A stretch of 64,000 bases of DNA from Rosa chinensis (taxonomy: Eukaryota > Streptophyta > Magnoliopsida > Rosales > Rosaceae): positions 19,665,555 to 19,729,554 of the forward strand of contig NC_037093.1 in the NCBI RefSeq assembly GCF_002994745.2. Reading direction: 5' to 3'. The notes beneath the pieces were generated by a model, which saw only the letters and a program-made list of their open reading frames with translations, had not been told where the DNA came from and searched no databases. The stretch's first letter is position 1. Every line of letters begins with the position of its first letter. Positions 46,536 to 57,500 of this stretch are shown in pieces. The translations under genes were made by a program, and so were the position numbers.

Positions 46536-46672
46536 CTCGTGCTGATAATGTGTTTAAGAATAAAGGATGCAAAGAAGATTGTAGAAAGAATTTGTGTATC
46601 TTTTATTGATAATAGGAGCCCTATATATAGGAAGTACAAGTAAATATAGTCTTTGAGTACAAGGAATCCTAT
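46536..46672 (-). repeat. PBS and partial 5' LTR of Copia B
   Basis: The LTR begins (in +) TGTTTAAGAATAAAGG at 46551 and matches 38150-38270 until GGAATCCTAT, where a MULE-family sequence starts. On the minus strand the LTR is followed by TTATCAGCACGAG (46548-46536), the same class of PBS as TTATCAACACGAG in the plus-strand copy. Confidence 0.8.
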
Positions 46673-47965
46673 GTTGCTGGAATCCGGTCACCGATCGCTA
46701 GAATCTGGTCACCAGTCTCCGCTCATCGGACTTCTATGAAAATCTAGCTGGAGGTCCCTAAAGAGATCGTCAGAGACCTCATATATCACCGGAGAGGTTT
46801 ATTGCCACCAATAAACCTTTAGTGCCCCCTAATAGACCTTTATTCGGGGGCTATAAAAGTTTATAAAACCTCACAAGAGGTGGTCGTAGATCTCATAGGG
46901 GGTCAGAGAGGTTTATTGCCCCCCAATAAACCTTTATTTCCCCCAATAAACCTTTCGGTAGCCGGAATGAGAACCAATCTCCCTAAAATTAGACAAATAA
47001 AACTTTGATTAGGGAAAAAAAGAAGGAGATTACATCAATTCAAAACATGAATTGCCCCCCAATAAAAGATTTTTTTTTTTCCTATTTAGGGCCTTCTGCC
47101 CCCATTTTACCCAAAAAAGAAGAACAGATTCTATAAAGAAAACAAGACCAAATTAGACTATGGAATTCCCTTCAAAGCTATGCATTCATTAGTTCTTCCA
47201 TACTAAGTCGTGCAATAGAAGTATAATACTTAAAGACCAACCTCTCTACTGGTATGTACTTTTGAAATAGTTTAAAATACCAAATTCTGTGTACGAAAGC
47301 TTTCATGGAAGCAAAATTTGACAAACATACAAAGTGAGAACTGAAACCAAGAGCTCGTATGAATGTAAGCATTAAATATCATTACATAAAAGCCTTCTCC
47401 ATTAACAAAATCCATTGGTTTGTGTCTTGGTTAATCAGATTAAGGTCTTACTTGTAAATGCTTCTTGTGTAATAATCACCCAATAGGATATAAGGAGCAA
47501 CCTGTTGGTGATTTGAATGGAATGACAACATAGTCTACATAATGATATCTTAAAAAGTCTACCTACATAGTTGGCTGCTTTCGCTACAAGCTACTCCAGT
47601 AGAAACTTGGATGGATCACCAGAGGGATTGCTCAAGAGATAGGAATGGACAAGCTTTACTGCCTCGTCATTGGTTAAAAAGTCATACAAACCATCACTTA
47701 CAACTATGACAAAGTGATCTGACTTTGATATTCTATTGGAAGAGAGAGAAATGAGAGACAAGGAGATCGAGAACGATTTCTGACTCATCAACAACCACTA
47801 TTCCTTTACCGGCCGCCCTGGTAGGGCTTATGATCCTGTGTAGCTAGGGGAGATGGGGAGAGAGAGAGGGAAAACCAATCATTTTATTTTAAACTGGGTA
47901 AGTGAGAATAAAAATTTGTTGTTGGGGTAAGTGGGATAATTTTGGCCAATTTTATTGCTTTGGGT
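46673..47965. mobile_element. Second Pack-MULE of the ATTGCCCCC family, left end lost
   Basis: It shares with the element at 2882-4494 the GGAATCCGGTCACCG-type block, the ATTGCCCCCCAATAAAC repeats (46800-47065) and a right end with GGGTAAGTGAG, GGGGTAAGTGGGATAATTTTGG. The outermost right TIR has diverged and the left TIR was not found, so boundaries are approximate. It contains protein phosphatase 2C exons with an intron boundary, so host genomic DNA was captured again. Confidence 0.7.
47178..47732 (-). pseudogene. Captured protein phosphatase 2C exons
   Basis: From 47732 down, after a CT-rich tract ending TTCCAATAG (a 3' splice site), the frame reads ISKSDHFVIVVSDGLYDFLT and NDEAVKLVHSYLLSNPSGDP, then KFLLE, TAG, LVAKAANY. 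This is the SDGLYD...NDEAV block of PP2C phosphatases, closest to the plant POL/PLL-type group; the first Asp of SDGL is a metal ligand. A second patch, SMEELMNA near 47190-47170, corresponds to the ..MEELM.. sequence that follows in those proteins. A stop, likely from CAG, and a frameshift show decay. Only the C-terminal part is present, so no phosphatase can be made. Confidence 0.78.
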
Positions 47966-48608
47966 CAAGGACCCTATAAAGCAATCTTATCCTTCAACAT
48001 AAAGCTCCTCTAAACCCTTTAATGTGTTGAGGCATCAAGTACGTTTACCCTGAACATCATCTAACATATGAGCTAAAGGCACTTTTGCATTTTCATATAA
48101 ACCTTTCCATGACCATGAGAAAGCTAAGAGACTCCAGCCTTGAACACAATAAAAAAAAATGGAGGGGAATGCCTAATGAATTGTGCGAGGCATTTTGTTA
48201 GATGCCAAAAATTTTAAAAAATTTCCTAATCTGAATTTGACATTGAATAAAGCTTGAAAATCATGTACTAAATCGAAATTGACCCATAGGTGAGTGATGT
48301 ATTCCACAATTGACTTCAGAGAAGAGCATTTTGACAAAGTGTGTAACTGTGTAAGAATGTGAGGATGTGAGAATCCATGCCCCATAATATCTTGGTCTGC
48401 TCCTTTGGATTCTTCTACTCTAGAATCAGAGTACAGGTCTTGATGCAACATTGATACCAGAACTGAAAAAAATGAAGGTTGTTGCCTCAATACAAACCAA
48501 GTTCTTCCACAACATAACCCTTATCAAACATATATGATCTTGATAACAATCTTTGGTGCACTCAAAATGGATGAAATGCTGATTAGTCATGTGCTCAAAT
48601 ATGCTTTA
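47966..48608. other. Unclassified sequence with a small unrecognised frame
   Basis: A minus-strand frame of 105 codons (48490-48173) has balanced composition but no domain I recognise. The rest is AT-rich. It may be captured flank of the PP2C gene or older intergenic DNA. Confidence 0.35.
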
Positions 48609-49031
48609 TGTAGCAGTAGTAATAAGTCTCATTACCAACATAACCACACAATTAGCAGCATTACAGATATCACGACCAACAGAAAGGCATGCGTGCCCTG
48701 CACATTAGAAGGACAATTTGGATTTACTTCAAGCATGCTGCCTTGCACATTATATATTTGATGTACTTACTTCAAGCAACAGTAGACAACCCATGTCTAT
48801 ATCTCACAGAGAACATAGAGAACAGCCTTTGTCTTACTCCACAAATGCAGGGCAATACTTAAACCATACAATTCAATAACAATTGTAAACCACTCATTTC
48901 AATTAACTTATTGTCTGATAGTTCTCCTAGAGTTTCATTGATTGTAATATAAATAGCAGATCATGTACACAAAATCATGAATGCAATATAGTATTCTTGA
49001 TCACAAGTTCCCAAAATTTCTTTTGCCTTCA
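48609..49031 (+). repeat. 5' LTR of Copia C
   Basis: Begins TGTAGCAGTAGTAATAAG and ends TTTTGCCTTCA, about 90% identical to 56560-56983. Contains ATATAAATAG (near 48948) as a TATA-like box. Confidence 0.88.
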
Positions 49032-49042
49032 TTTTTTCTTTT

Positions 49043-49054
49043 TGGTATCAGAGC
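49043..49054 (+). promoter_or_regulatory. PBS for initiator tRNA-Met (Copia C)
   Basis: TGGTATCAGAGC is the standard plant LTR-retrotransposon primer binding site, complementary to the 3' end of initiator tRNA-Met. It lies 11 bp after the LTR's terminal CA. Confidence 0.93.
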
Positions 49055-49086
49055 TCTCTGTTTAAAGGCTCTCTATCCATCCCATC

Positions 49087-50210
49087 ATGACCAACACTTC
49101 TAATACCAATTCTTCTAATTCCCTACTCCTTTTCTCCCTAGAAACAGCTTCTCAACTTTCTCCTAACCATGTCGCTAGTCTCATCCTCTCAAGCTTACTA
49201 AAGATAATTATCTTTTTTGGAAAGACATCCTCACTCTTGTGCTTCAAAATTATCGCATGTTTACCTTGGTCAATTGATCTGACCCTTCTCCACCTCCTCT
49301 TATTGGCACCACTGTCAACCCTGCCTATACTTCTTGGTTGCAGCGAGATCGCACTTGTCGCATTTGGATTACAGCTTCTTTGTTGTCCAAGTCGATTCTT
49401 CCATACACCTTCGGCACCACTACCACCCGCTCCTTATGGCTCACTCTAGAGCAGTGTCTTGTTGTACTAACCTGCTTCCATGTCCTCTAGCTCCACTGTC
49501 AAATCTAGACTATTTGTAAGGGCTCTCTTTCCATTGGCGAATACTTGCAGCCAATCAAAGCCATCTCTGATGCTCTTTCCACAACCAGCGAACCACTTAA
49601 CAAGTCTGATCTTATTGTTCATATCCTTTATGGCTCACCTCTTGAATATGAAACATTTACCACTTCAATCCAAGTGCGAGCAGAATTAGTTACCACTGAT
49701 GAACTGGACGACCACTTATTGAGTCAAGAGGTTGAGCTAGAGCTCTAGACAGCCCAACATGACTTAGTTCAACCACTCCCACCAGCCAAAGCCTTTGCTT
49801 TATCTTCCTCAAACCGGCCTAGACTCCCACCATGAGACCCAAACCATAATTTTTTCGACCAAATACCTTTACTCGACCTCGCTTTCCTAGTCCTTCTACT
49901 CAGTTTCGCACCACCTCCCCCAACTCTAACCCGCCTCTGCTTCCTAACCCATAATATCCCTATCTCCATCTCTTCAACAAAACTCCAACCCCAACCGTCC
50001 TCGCCCTCGTTGTCAAATCTATGGCTTGGCCAATCATAGAGCCTTGGATTGCTTAAACAAGTGGAACCATGCCTACCTGCAGAGTCGTGTCCCTCCAGCT
50101 CACTTGGCGGCCATAGCTGCTCTGATTCGCCGTTCTTCATATGCTATGCCGGCAGCCAACTTCACACCAACCTTCTCTGATGCACTGTTTCATCACAATG
50201 ATCCCTCTTA
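49087..50210 (+). pseudogene. Copia C gag, frameshifted
   Basis: Starts MTNTSNTNSSNSLLLFSLET, shifts frame near 49200 (expected ..NYLFWKDIL), and continues in other frames with WLTLEQCL, a piece with SDALSTTSEPLNKSDLIVHI (49545-49748) and a basic region. A knuckle-like CQICGLANHRALDCLNKW is readable near 50010-50065. Translation breaks several times. Confidence 0.75.
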
Positions 50211-52186
50211 GTCACTCTGGTACATTGATAATGGTGCAAACAACCACATAACATCTGACCTCTCCAACCTCTATCTGAGTGATCCATATAATGGTCCAGA
50301 TCATGTCACTATCACTAGCGGCCAAGGTTTGTCTATCAGTCATACTGGTTCTTTTATTGTATTTGTTCCTTCTTTTCACTCCAAATTTGTTTTAAGGGTT
50401 AAATACTGTTTACTCCCTGAACTTTCAGGGAAAAAATAGTTCAGTCCCTGCCTTTTCAATTTCACATGTTTACTCCCTCATCTCTCAATTTTGGACCAAT
50501 AGGTCCAATTTGTTATTCTCCGACCAAAAATGTCTATTCTACCCTCAAATTTTTTAATTAATTAATTTTTTGTTTTGAAAAGATTTTTTTCTCTTTTGTT
50601 TTGTTTTTCCTTTTTTTGATTGAGCAGATGAAGAGAGGTTTTGTGTTTCGGATTGATTTGGTCGCTTTAGAAATTTTGATGTTGAAGGAGAAGAGAGGTG
50701 GAAGAAGAAGAGGTAAACAAAAAAGGAAAAAAAAAAAGATTAAAAAAAATTAAGAAAAAGAAAAAAGATGAACTGAGGGTATAATAGACATTTTTATAGA
50801 GTTTTTTGACGGAATGGACCTATTGGTTCAAAATTGAGAGATGAGGGAGTAAACGTGTGAAATTGAAAAGGCAGGGACTGAACTGTTTTTTCCCTGAAAG
50901 TTCAGTGAGTAAATAGTATTTAACCCTTCTTTTAAACAACATTCTCCATGTTCCAAATATTTCTCACAATCTTTTATCAGCTTATCCATATGTTTCTGAT
51001 AACAACTATGCACTAACTCTCACTCCTTATGATTGTACTGTCAAGGATCTTCAGTCGGTGAAGGTTCTATTTCACGGCCCTACTAGAAATCCTCTCTACC
51101 TAATTCATCTTCGAAAGTCCACTTCACCTTCTGCCCTTCTGAGTTCTGCCTCTTCATCCTTGTGGCACCAGCGCCTTGGGCATCCTTCTTCCCAAGCTCT
51201 TTGTCGTCTCACTTCCCGTCATCAGTTGGGTGTTTTGAATTCTTGGACTAGCTCTTCTAATTTATGTTCAGGTTGTCAATAATGAAAAGAACAAAGTTGC
51301 TTTTTGTCAAGTCTTATTGTACTACTTCAGGACCTTTGCAACTTGTTCACTTGGATGTTTGGGGTCTTGCCCTTGTTTCTTCTGTTAATAGATTTTAGTT
51401 CTATGTAATCTTTATTGACGATTGGTCTCGCTTCACATGGCTCTTCCCTTTGCATCATGAATATGATGTTTTTCTTGCATTTCAACAATTTTGGTTGCTT
51501 GTTGAAAATCAATTCAATGCTAAGACAAAACTTTTTGGTGTGACAATGGTGGCGAATACACCAGTGCCGCCTTCAAGCTATTTTTAGCTAACAATGGTAT
51601 TGCACAACAATGTTTTTGTCCACACACCCCAGAACAAAACAATATGGCCAAAAGAAAACATCGCCATATCATTGAACTCACCACATTGTTTGTGCAGTCC
51701 TCATTGCCTTACAAGTATTAGGCTGAAGTAGTTCAAACATCATTCTATCTTATTAATCGTTTTCCATGTTCTTCCTTAAATTTCCTATCTCTATTAAATG
51801 GAATTTCATACCTTTCCAGACTACAAGTTTTTGCGGGTGTATGGCAGTACATGTTATCCTTGGCTCAAGCCTTACTCCAAGTATAAATTTGACTCTCGCA
51901 GCTGTCCTTGTGTTTTCATTGGCTATGATCTTTACCATAAGAGGTATAGGTGCCTTGACCCTAAAACTAGACGGATTTATATCTCTCGGCATGTTGCCTT
52001 TGTTGAGCATCACTTTTACTTCAAATCTGCCTCCCATCACCACTCGACCCGACACCAACTCTCTCAACCTCACTTCCTCCACTTCTCCCTTTGCCTCCTC
52101 CACTACCCATCGTTTTACCTCCTGCCTCACTACTGCTTTCCCTGTCGTCTTCCCCTTCACCTCCTCCTAATTGTTCCAACACCCAA
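50208..52186 (+). pseudogene. Copia C protease and integrase, decayed
   Basis: Protease-like WYIDNGANNHITSDLSNL (50218-50270) with Asn for the Ser/Thr of DSGA. After the MITE, NILHVPN and LLSAYPYVSDNNYALTL, then GAG-pre-integrase LWHQRLGHPSSQAL (51161-51205), integrase pieces with D..D..E sites in broken frames (HLDVWG; DNGGEYTSA; PEQNNMAKRKH) and a C-terminal FLRVYGSTCYPWL...RCLDPKTRRIYISRHV (51825-52000). The Glu of NGVAERKH appears replaced by Lys (NMAKRKH). Stops are frequent. Confidence 0.8.
50396..50926. mobile_element. Mutator-type MITE, 531 bp
   Basis: TIRs exceed 100 bp: left GGGTTAAATACTGTTTACTC, right (reversed) GGGTTAAATACTATTTACTC, continuing through CTGAACTTTCAGGGAAAAA. Flanks TTGTTTTAA (50387-50395) and TTCTTTTAA (50927-50935) are 9-bp TSDs with one mismatch. 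The interior is AT-rich with no coding. Ends match those of the 57501-58980 element, so both belong to one family. Confidence 0.9.
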
Positions 52187-52500
52187 TGTTATGTCTCATA
52201 TCTCAATTTACTGGTTTACTAGTCATTTAGACGGTAAACGACAACTACTTTCACTTTTTACTTTGTTTCGATACTTTTAGTAGACCAAAAAGTTGACTTT
52301 TAGTTCAGATTAGTTTTTGAGAAAATTTTCTTTACGAAAGTTGTAGAGGACATTAAACCAAGTCCGTGGACATATGGTACACTTAAATCAGAGTTCATAT
52401 GTGAAAGTTATGATAAAAAATGTAAAAGTTACTGTTCATGGTACGTTTTCTATGAAAGGATTACTGTGATAAGTTTCCATTTTTGGAAACTTACCCCCGA

Positions 52501-52543
<43 letters not shown>

Positions 52544-54842
52544 ACCCATTTATTTTCTTCCGGTGATTTCTCCTCCGTCCGGCAATGAATTTTGATGCCA
52601 CAGATACCGTTGGAAAGCTCTCGCTGTTTTCTTCAATTCTAGGGTAGTTTGGTGGCTTGGCTTGGACCGTGGAAGGTGCATCAAAGAGAAGAAGATGGAT
52701 GCGTCGCTTTTTTTCGGGTTTTGGTCAGAACTCGAGTTTCTGATCACTTCCAGCGACAATTCTTATTGGGTCTTTAAGCTCTTGGATCATACAACCATCC
52801 CTCAAAGTCTCTTGGTCCAATTTGAAGTGTGGAGCACGAACGGAAGAATTTAAATTCTAGGGTTTCAAAATCCCCCTTATGCTTTCAAGGTAAATTCTGG
52901 TCTTTAATTACACTTAAAATTGATCAATTAATGTTTTAGTTGAGAAATTTGTTGGGGATGTTGTAAGGAACATTTTGGCATAGATGTTGATACCTGGTTC
53001 GGGGGTTAGCCCACAGAGTGTGGGGCCCATGCGCCGCCACTATTGGTGGCTCTTGGGGGCCAATTCTGGCTTCCTAAATTGGCTAGTTGCGTTCCTTGTA
53101 GCTTGTGGAGCATGTTGGTGTGTGTTTGGGAAAATCGGAGAAAGTTTAATATCGATTGGGATTTTTGAAGTTTTGAATTTTCGAGTTGTGATTCAAGGAT
53201 ATCCGACCGTTGAATCGTGATGTTAATATAATTAAGTTGGTGAAACTCTAGGAGGTTGGGTTGAATCCGATGTGATTTGATTTTTGACGAATTTAATTTA
53301 TGTTGGGTTTTGTTTCCGAGTTGTTTTTATTGTCGAGCATTTTAAATTGTGGTTTACTAGTTGTCATTTGTTCAGGAAGACGTGCAAAGCCATCGCTCGA
53401 CGATGATACCCACACTTGACGGATTTAGCTATATATATACGGTGAGTAGACATTTATTTTGAATTGAAATGCATGCGATTCTAAGGATTCGGAATTAAAT
53501 ATTTGTAAAATGGTTTCTTGGACATTTTGGAAAATGATATTGGATCTTATATTATAATTTTGGTTTTGGATTATAATTTGAGCACATGATTCTATTCGGA
53601 ATTTAATTTCTATTTACCTCGTGATTTTCTTTTGATGATGATTTTGGAGACTTAATTGTGATTTAATTGGATGTTGACTTTCACAAAAGATTTCACTTTA
53701 CCATTTGTTTGACTTTTAGCTTTCGATGATTTATCTCCAATGAATGGTATGTTGGATTCTAAAATTGGTTTGACTATGAGAACTATGCTCTTAGTGATAC
53801 TATGATGATGCTAGTTATTGTCTGACTTGTTATATTTGTTTGTTTGTTGAATTGTAATTATATGTTGTTTGAGCCACTAGGAGAGAGGGGATGGATTGGT
53901 GGTCTCATACGAGTATAGCACTAACAGAGAATGTACTAGTAGCTATATAGTTGAGTCGAAAATACTAGGACAGAGGGGATGAACTAGGGGTCTTCAAATG
54001 GAGATACCAGGAGCGAGGGATGTACTAGTGGCTGTAGAAGTAAAGGTGGCTCCATGAGAGACGGGATGTACTGGAGGCCTAGATAATGATTGTCATTTTT
54101 GGAGATTTATGTAATGATGTATACATGTATGTTTGTGGACTCCTTGAGCTATTGTTGTACACTTGGGTAAATATATGTGTGAGCCTTGAATTGCTGGCTT
54201 CTCTGTCCGATAAACGTGTTTTTCATAAATGTTGATTTAAAGCTTTTTCTTTTACTATGGCGAATCGCATGCTTGGTTTTTAAAAGCATTTTTGAAGTGG
54301 GAAAGCACTAAATTATTCATTTCATTTATTTTGATTTAATTATTTTTCGTCCACTTACTAATTATTTCAAATACTTTTCCATGGGCCATTTGGTTTCAAA
54401 TGCCCAATTTGCAGTGTTGCTAGTTTGGCGTATTTAGGAGTTGAGGCATAGCATCCTTCCGCTGCTACCATTTTGTGTAGGTTACTAGCTTAACCTACTT
54501 GTAATGTAATTCAGTTTGTTTTCCTAGAATGCTCTGATTACCTATTGGGACAATTGTTATATTTTGGGAGTGATGTTTATGTACTTGGGATCATGTTAAA
54601 ATTCAAATATTTTAGTGAACTGTGGTAGTGATTTTTATGTGGATGTGGATTGTGTTTTGGGGAGTAGGGCGGCTTCAAGAGATTAAGGGTGAATGGTTAG
54701 AAGTGTAAATTTGTTCTTACAGGTTTTGGGTTGTCTACTTCTAGGGGAGGTTCTGCTGAATTTTTGGCAAAATCTTCTTTACAAATGGGCCCTGCAGGGC
54801 CACCTCAGTTTTCAAGGTGAAATTTCAGGATGGGTTCTGTCA
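52187..54842 (+). mobile_element. Solo LTR of about 2656 bp (Gypsy type likely) in Copia C
   Basis: Begins TGTTATGTCTCATATCTC and ends GGATGGGTTCTGTCA, with TG...CA termini. CCCAA occurs at 52182-52186 and 54843-54847 as a 5-bp TSD. It has no coding region; a CT microsatellite lies at 52503-52541. The phrase TTTACGAAAGTTGTAGAGGA near 52331 and the great length are typical of LTRs of plant chromovirus-type Gypsy elements; this classification is from general familiarity. Removing it rejoins the Copia C frame (PTPN|PHTT). Confidence 0.87.
52501..52541. repeat. (CT)n microsatellite
   Basis: About 20 CT units within the solo LTR. Confidence 0.93.
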
Positions 54843-56507
54843 CCCAACCCACACCACTGCCAAAAATTCGAAGACAAACCCGCCAAAAACCTGGTCCTCT
54901 GTCTCATCCCATGCAAACACATTCTCATCCCATGCAAACACGTTCCAAAAATAACACTTACAAACTTGAAGCCCTCAATACTAAGCACTCATTCCATAGT
55001 GCACTTCTTGCCACTTCTCCTGCCACTAAACTTCCCACCACCTCTCCAAGCTCCCAAAGACCCAAAGTGGGTTGCTGCAATGGAAGATGAAATTCAGGCA
55101 CTCCGGAATAACGAAACTTGGCATTTGGTGCCCTTTCATCCCACTCAAAATGTCATGGGCTGCAAATGAGTCTTTAGGATCAAATATAAGACTAGCGATT
55201 CTATTCATGGTTATAAAGCCCGTTTAGTGGTTAAGGGCTTCTAGAAACAAGTTGGCATTGACTATTCCAAAACTTTCAGCCCAGTCTCAAAGCCTACCAC
55301 CATTCGTGTCATCCTTTCCTTGGTTGTCCAATATAACTGGCCCATTTCCTAGTTAGATGTATCAAATGCTTTTCTTCATGGTTAACTCACTGAAACTGTC
55401 TTTATGGCCCAACCAACATGCCTCATTGACCCACAAATGCCCACTCATGTTTGTCAACTCTGCAAGTCGCTCTATGGGTTAAAACAAGCCCAATGGGCTT
55501 GGTATGACGATATGTTCCAATCTCTCTTATCTTTGGGATTTGTCACCTCCTCTGCTGATCACTCTCTCTTTGTCGAAATTGATAGCTACATCACATATCT
55601 CCTTGTCCATGTCGATGACATAGTCATCATTGATAACTCATCTGGTTATTGCCAATGTCTCATTCAACAACTCAATTCAAAATTTGCCATTAAAGATTTA
55701 GGTCCACTGTACTACTTCTTGGGTCTGGAAGTACATCACTCACCCAATTCTCTCTTCCTTTGCCAAAAAAAATTAATATACATATGATCTCGTAGACAAG
55801 TTTCATATGCTTGATGCCAAGCCCTCCCTTTCTCCAGAAAGCCCTATAAAGCTTGACAATCATTCTAGTGATCTAATCCATCCACCTATCGCTCCATGGT
55901 TGGAGCCCTACAATATCTTACTTGGATCCAGCCAGACATTGCTCACGCCGTCAACTAAGTCTGCCAGCATATGCATTGTCCAAGAACCCAACATCTAGTG
56001 GCTGTCAAACGTATCCTTCCCTATCTTAAAGGTATGCCTGACCATGGTCTTACTTTCTCTAAGGGTCTTAATCTCCTCACTACATTTTCTGATGACGATT
56101 AGGCTGATTGCCCAATTGACTGACGTTTTACAACTAGATTTTGTGTCTTCTTGGGTAACAACTTAATATCTTGGTCAGTTAAGAAATAGTCCTCTGTTTC
56201 ACGATCTTCCACGAAGGTTGAATATCGTGCTTTGGCCTTATCCGTGGTTGACGTCTCTGGTTGTGTGTTCCTCTTTTGTGATCGTGGTCTCTATTTGTCT
56301 CAAAGTCCCTTGTTCTACTGTGACAATGTCTCTGCTCTTGCTTTGGCTGCTAATCCCATTCTCCACTCTAGAGCAAAGCATGTTGACATAGACTTTCACT
56401 TCATTCGAGAACCCGTTGCTAACAAATCCATATGTCTTCAACATGTCTCCTCTGTTGCCAATGTTGCCGATATCTTTACCAAGGGCTTCCCAAGCATCGT
56501 TTTGTAG
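54843..56507 (+). pseudogene. Copia C reverse transcriptase and RNase H, decayed
   Basis: RT: DPKWVAAMEDEIQALRNNETW (55058-55120), [52 protein letters not shown] (active site YVDD changed to HVDD, 55609-55632), LGPLYYFLGLEV. RNase H: YCDNVSALALAANPILHSRA and KHVDIDFHFIRE (56311-56420), DIFTKGFP. In-frame stops at several sites show loss of function. Confidence 0.88.
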
Positions 56508-56559
56508 ATCTCAGCTCCAAGCTGATAGCTTGATCATCGACCTTCAGCTTGCGGGGGCA

Positions 56560-56983
56560 TAATAGCAATAATAATTCTCATTACCAACATAACCACACAA
56601 TTAGCAGCATAACAGACATCACGAGCAACACAAAGGCATGAGTGCCTGCACATCAGAAGGATAATATGGATTTACTTCAAGCACGCTGCCCTGCACATCA
56701 AAAGTACAATATGATGTACTTAATTCAAGCAATAGTAGACAACCCATGTCTATATCTCACAGAGAACATAGAGAACAACCTTTCTCTTACTCCACAGATG
56801 CATAGCAATGCTCAAACCACACAATTCAATAACAATTGTAAACCACTCATTTCAATTAAGTAATTGCCTCATAGTTCTCCTAGAGTTTTATTGATTGAAT
56901 ATAAATAGCAGATCATGTACACAAAACCATTAAGGCAATATAGTATTCTTGATCATAATTTCCCAAAATTTCTTTTACCTTCA
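56560..56983 (+). repeat. 3' LTR of Copia C
   Basis: Follows GCGGGGGCA and starts TAATAGCAATAATAATTCTC, the counterpart of TGTAGCAGTAGTAATAAGTC. Ends TTTTACCTTCA. A duplicated CTGCACATCA phrase differs between the two LTRs. Confidence 0.88.
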
Positions 56984-57342
56984 GTTTTTGTTTATTATGC
57001 CTTATTATCCACAATTCCACATATAAGCCACATACGTATTATCAATTCTAGTTGTTGTGTAAGTGGGAGCTCATAAATTTGACTTGTGGATAACCAGTTG
57101 TTGTGCGATAAAAAACTAAGAAGTGATAACCATAGGATCATTTGGATGAGATGATTCTCAAGTTCAGGGAGTTGGTTGACAGTATAATTGAGGTCAATTG
57201 CTTTTTTAGACTACTATCAATTACCCCGCCCTTATTACAATTTACATATGTCAAGATTTGATCTAGAAGAATCAAATAAATGCATTTCAAATGATTTCTT
57301 GCATATTATTGTTTTAAATCCACTCTAAATATATTGTTGTTG
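56984..57342. other. Spacer between Copia C and Copia D
   Basis: AT-rich, no gene or repeat terminus recognised. Confidence 0.4.
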
Positions 57343-57500
57343 TGTTAAAGGAAAAACACATTATGTGCCTTCGTTAAAGTAACTGACGAATAGGGAATTA
57401 AGGAATTAGCAATTACAGCTTAATCAGCATTTACTGTCATTATTGTAATTGATATTTCCATTGTAATTCTCTCCCTATATAAAGGGATTATTAAATGAAA

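Larger units (their letters stand above)
38150..46672 (-). mobile_element. Copia element B (minus strand), fragmented
   Basis: The right end holds a partial 5' LTR (46551-46672) and PBS, then gag and protease to about 44130. The left end holds RNase H, an RT scrap and the 3' LTR (38150-38363). Between them (about 39886-44130) integrase and most of RT are replaced by unrelated repeat DNA. Both LTR copies begin (in + orientation) TGTTTAAGAATAAAGGATGC. Gag and protease are clearly related to the plus-strand copy at 57.3-64 kb. Confidence 0.85.
48609..56983 (+). mobile_element. Copia element C with two nested insertions
   Basis: Direct LTRs of about 423 bp (48609-49031 and 56560-56983), a PBS TGGTATCAGAGC at 49043-49054, gag, pol in Copia order and a polypurine tract GCGGGGGCA before the 3' LTR. 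It is interrupted by a 531-bp Mutator-type MITE (50396-50926) and a 2656-bp solo LTR (52187-54842). The 3' LTR start is TAATAG instead of TGTAGC. No clean TSD was found; TATGC near both outer ends is only suggestive. Many stops and shifts: a dead copy. Confidence 0.9.

Noticed and set aside
48604..48608. TSD for Copia C
   Set aside because: The five bases before the 5' LTR (CTTTA) do not match those after the 3' LTR (GTTTT); a TATGC match further out does not fit the LTR ends.
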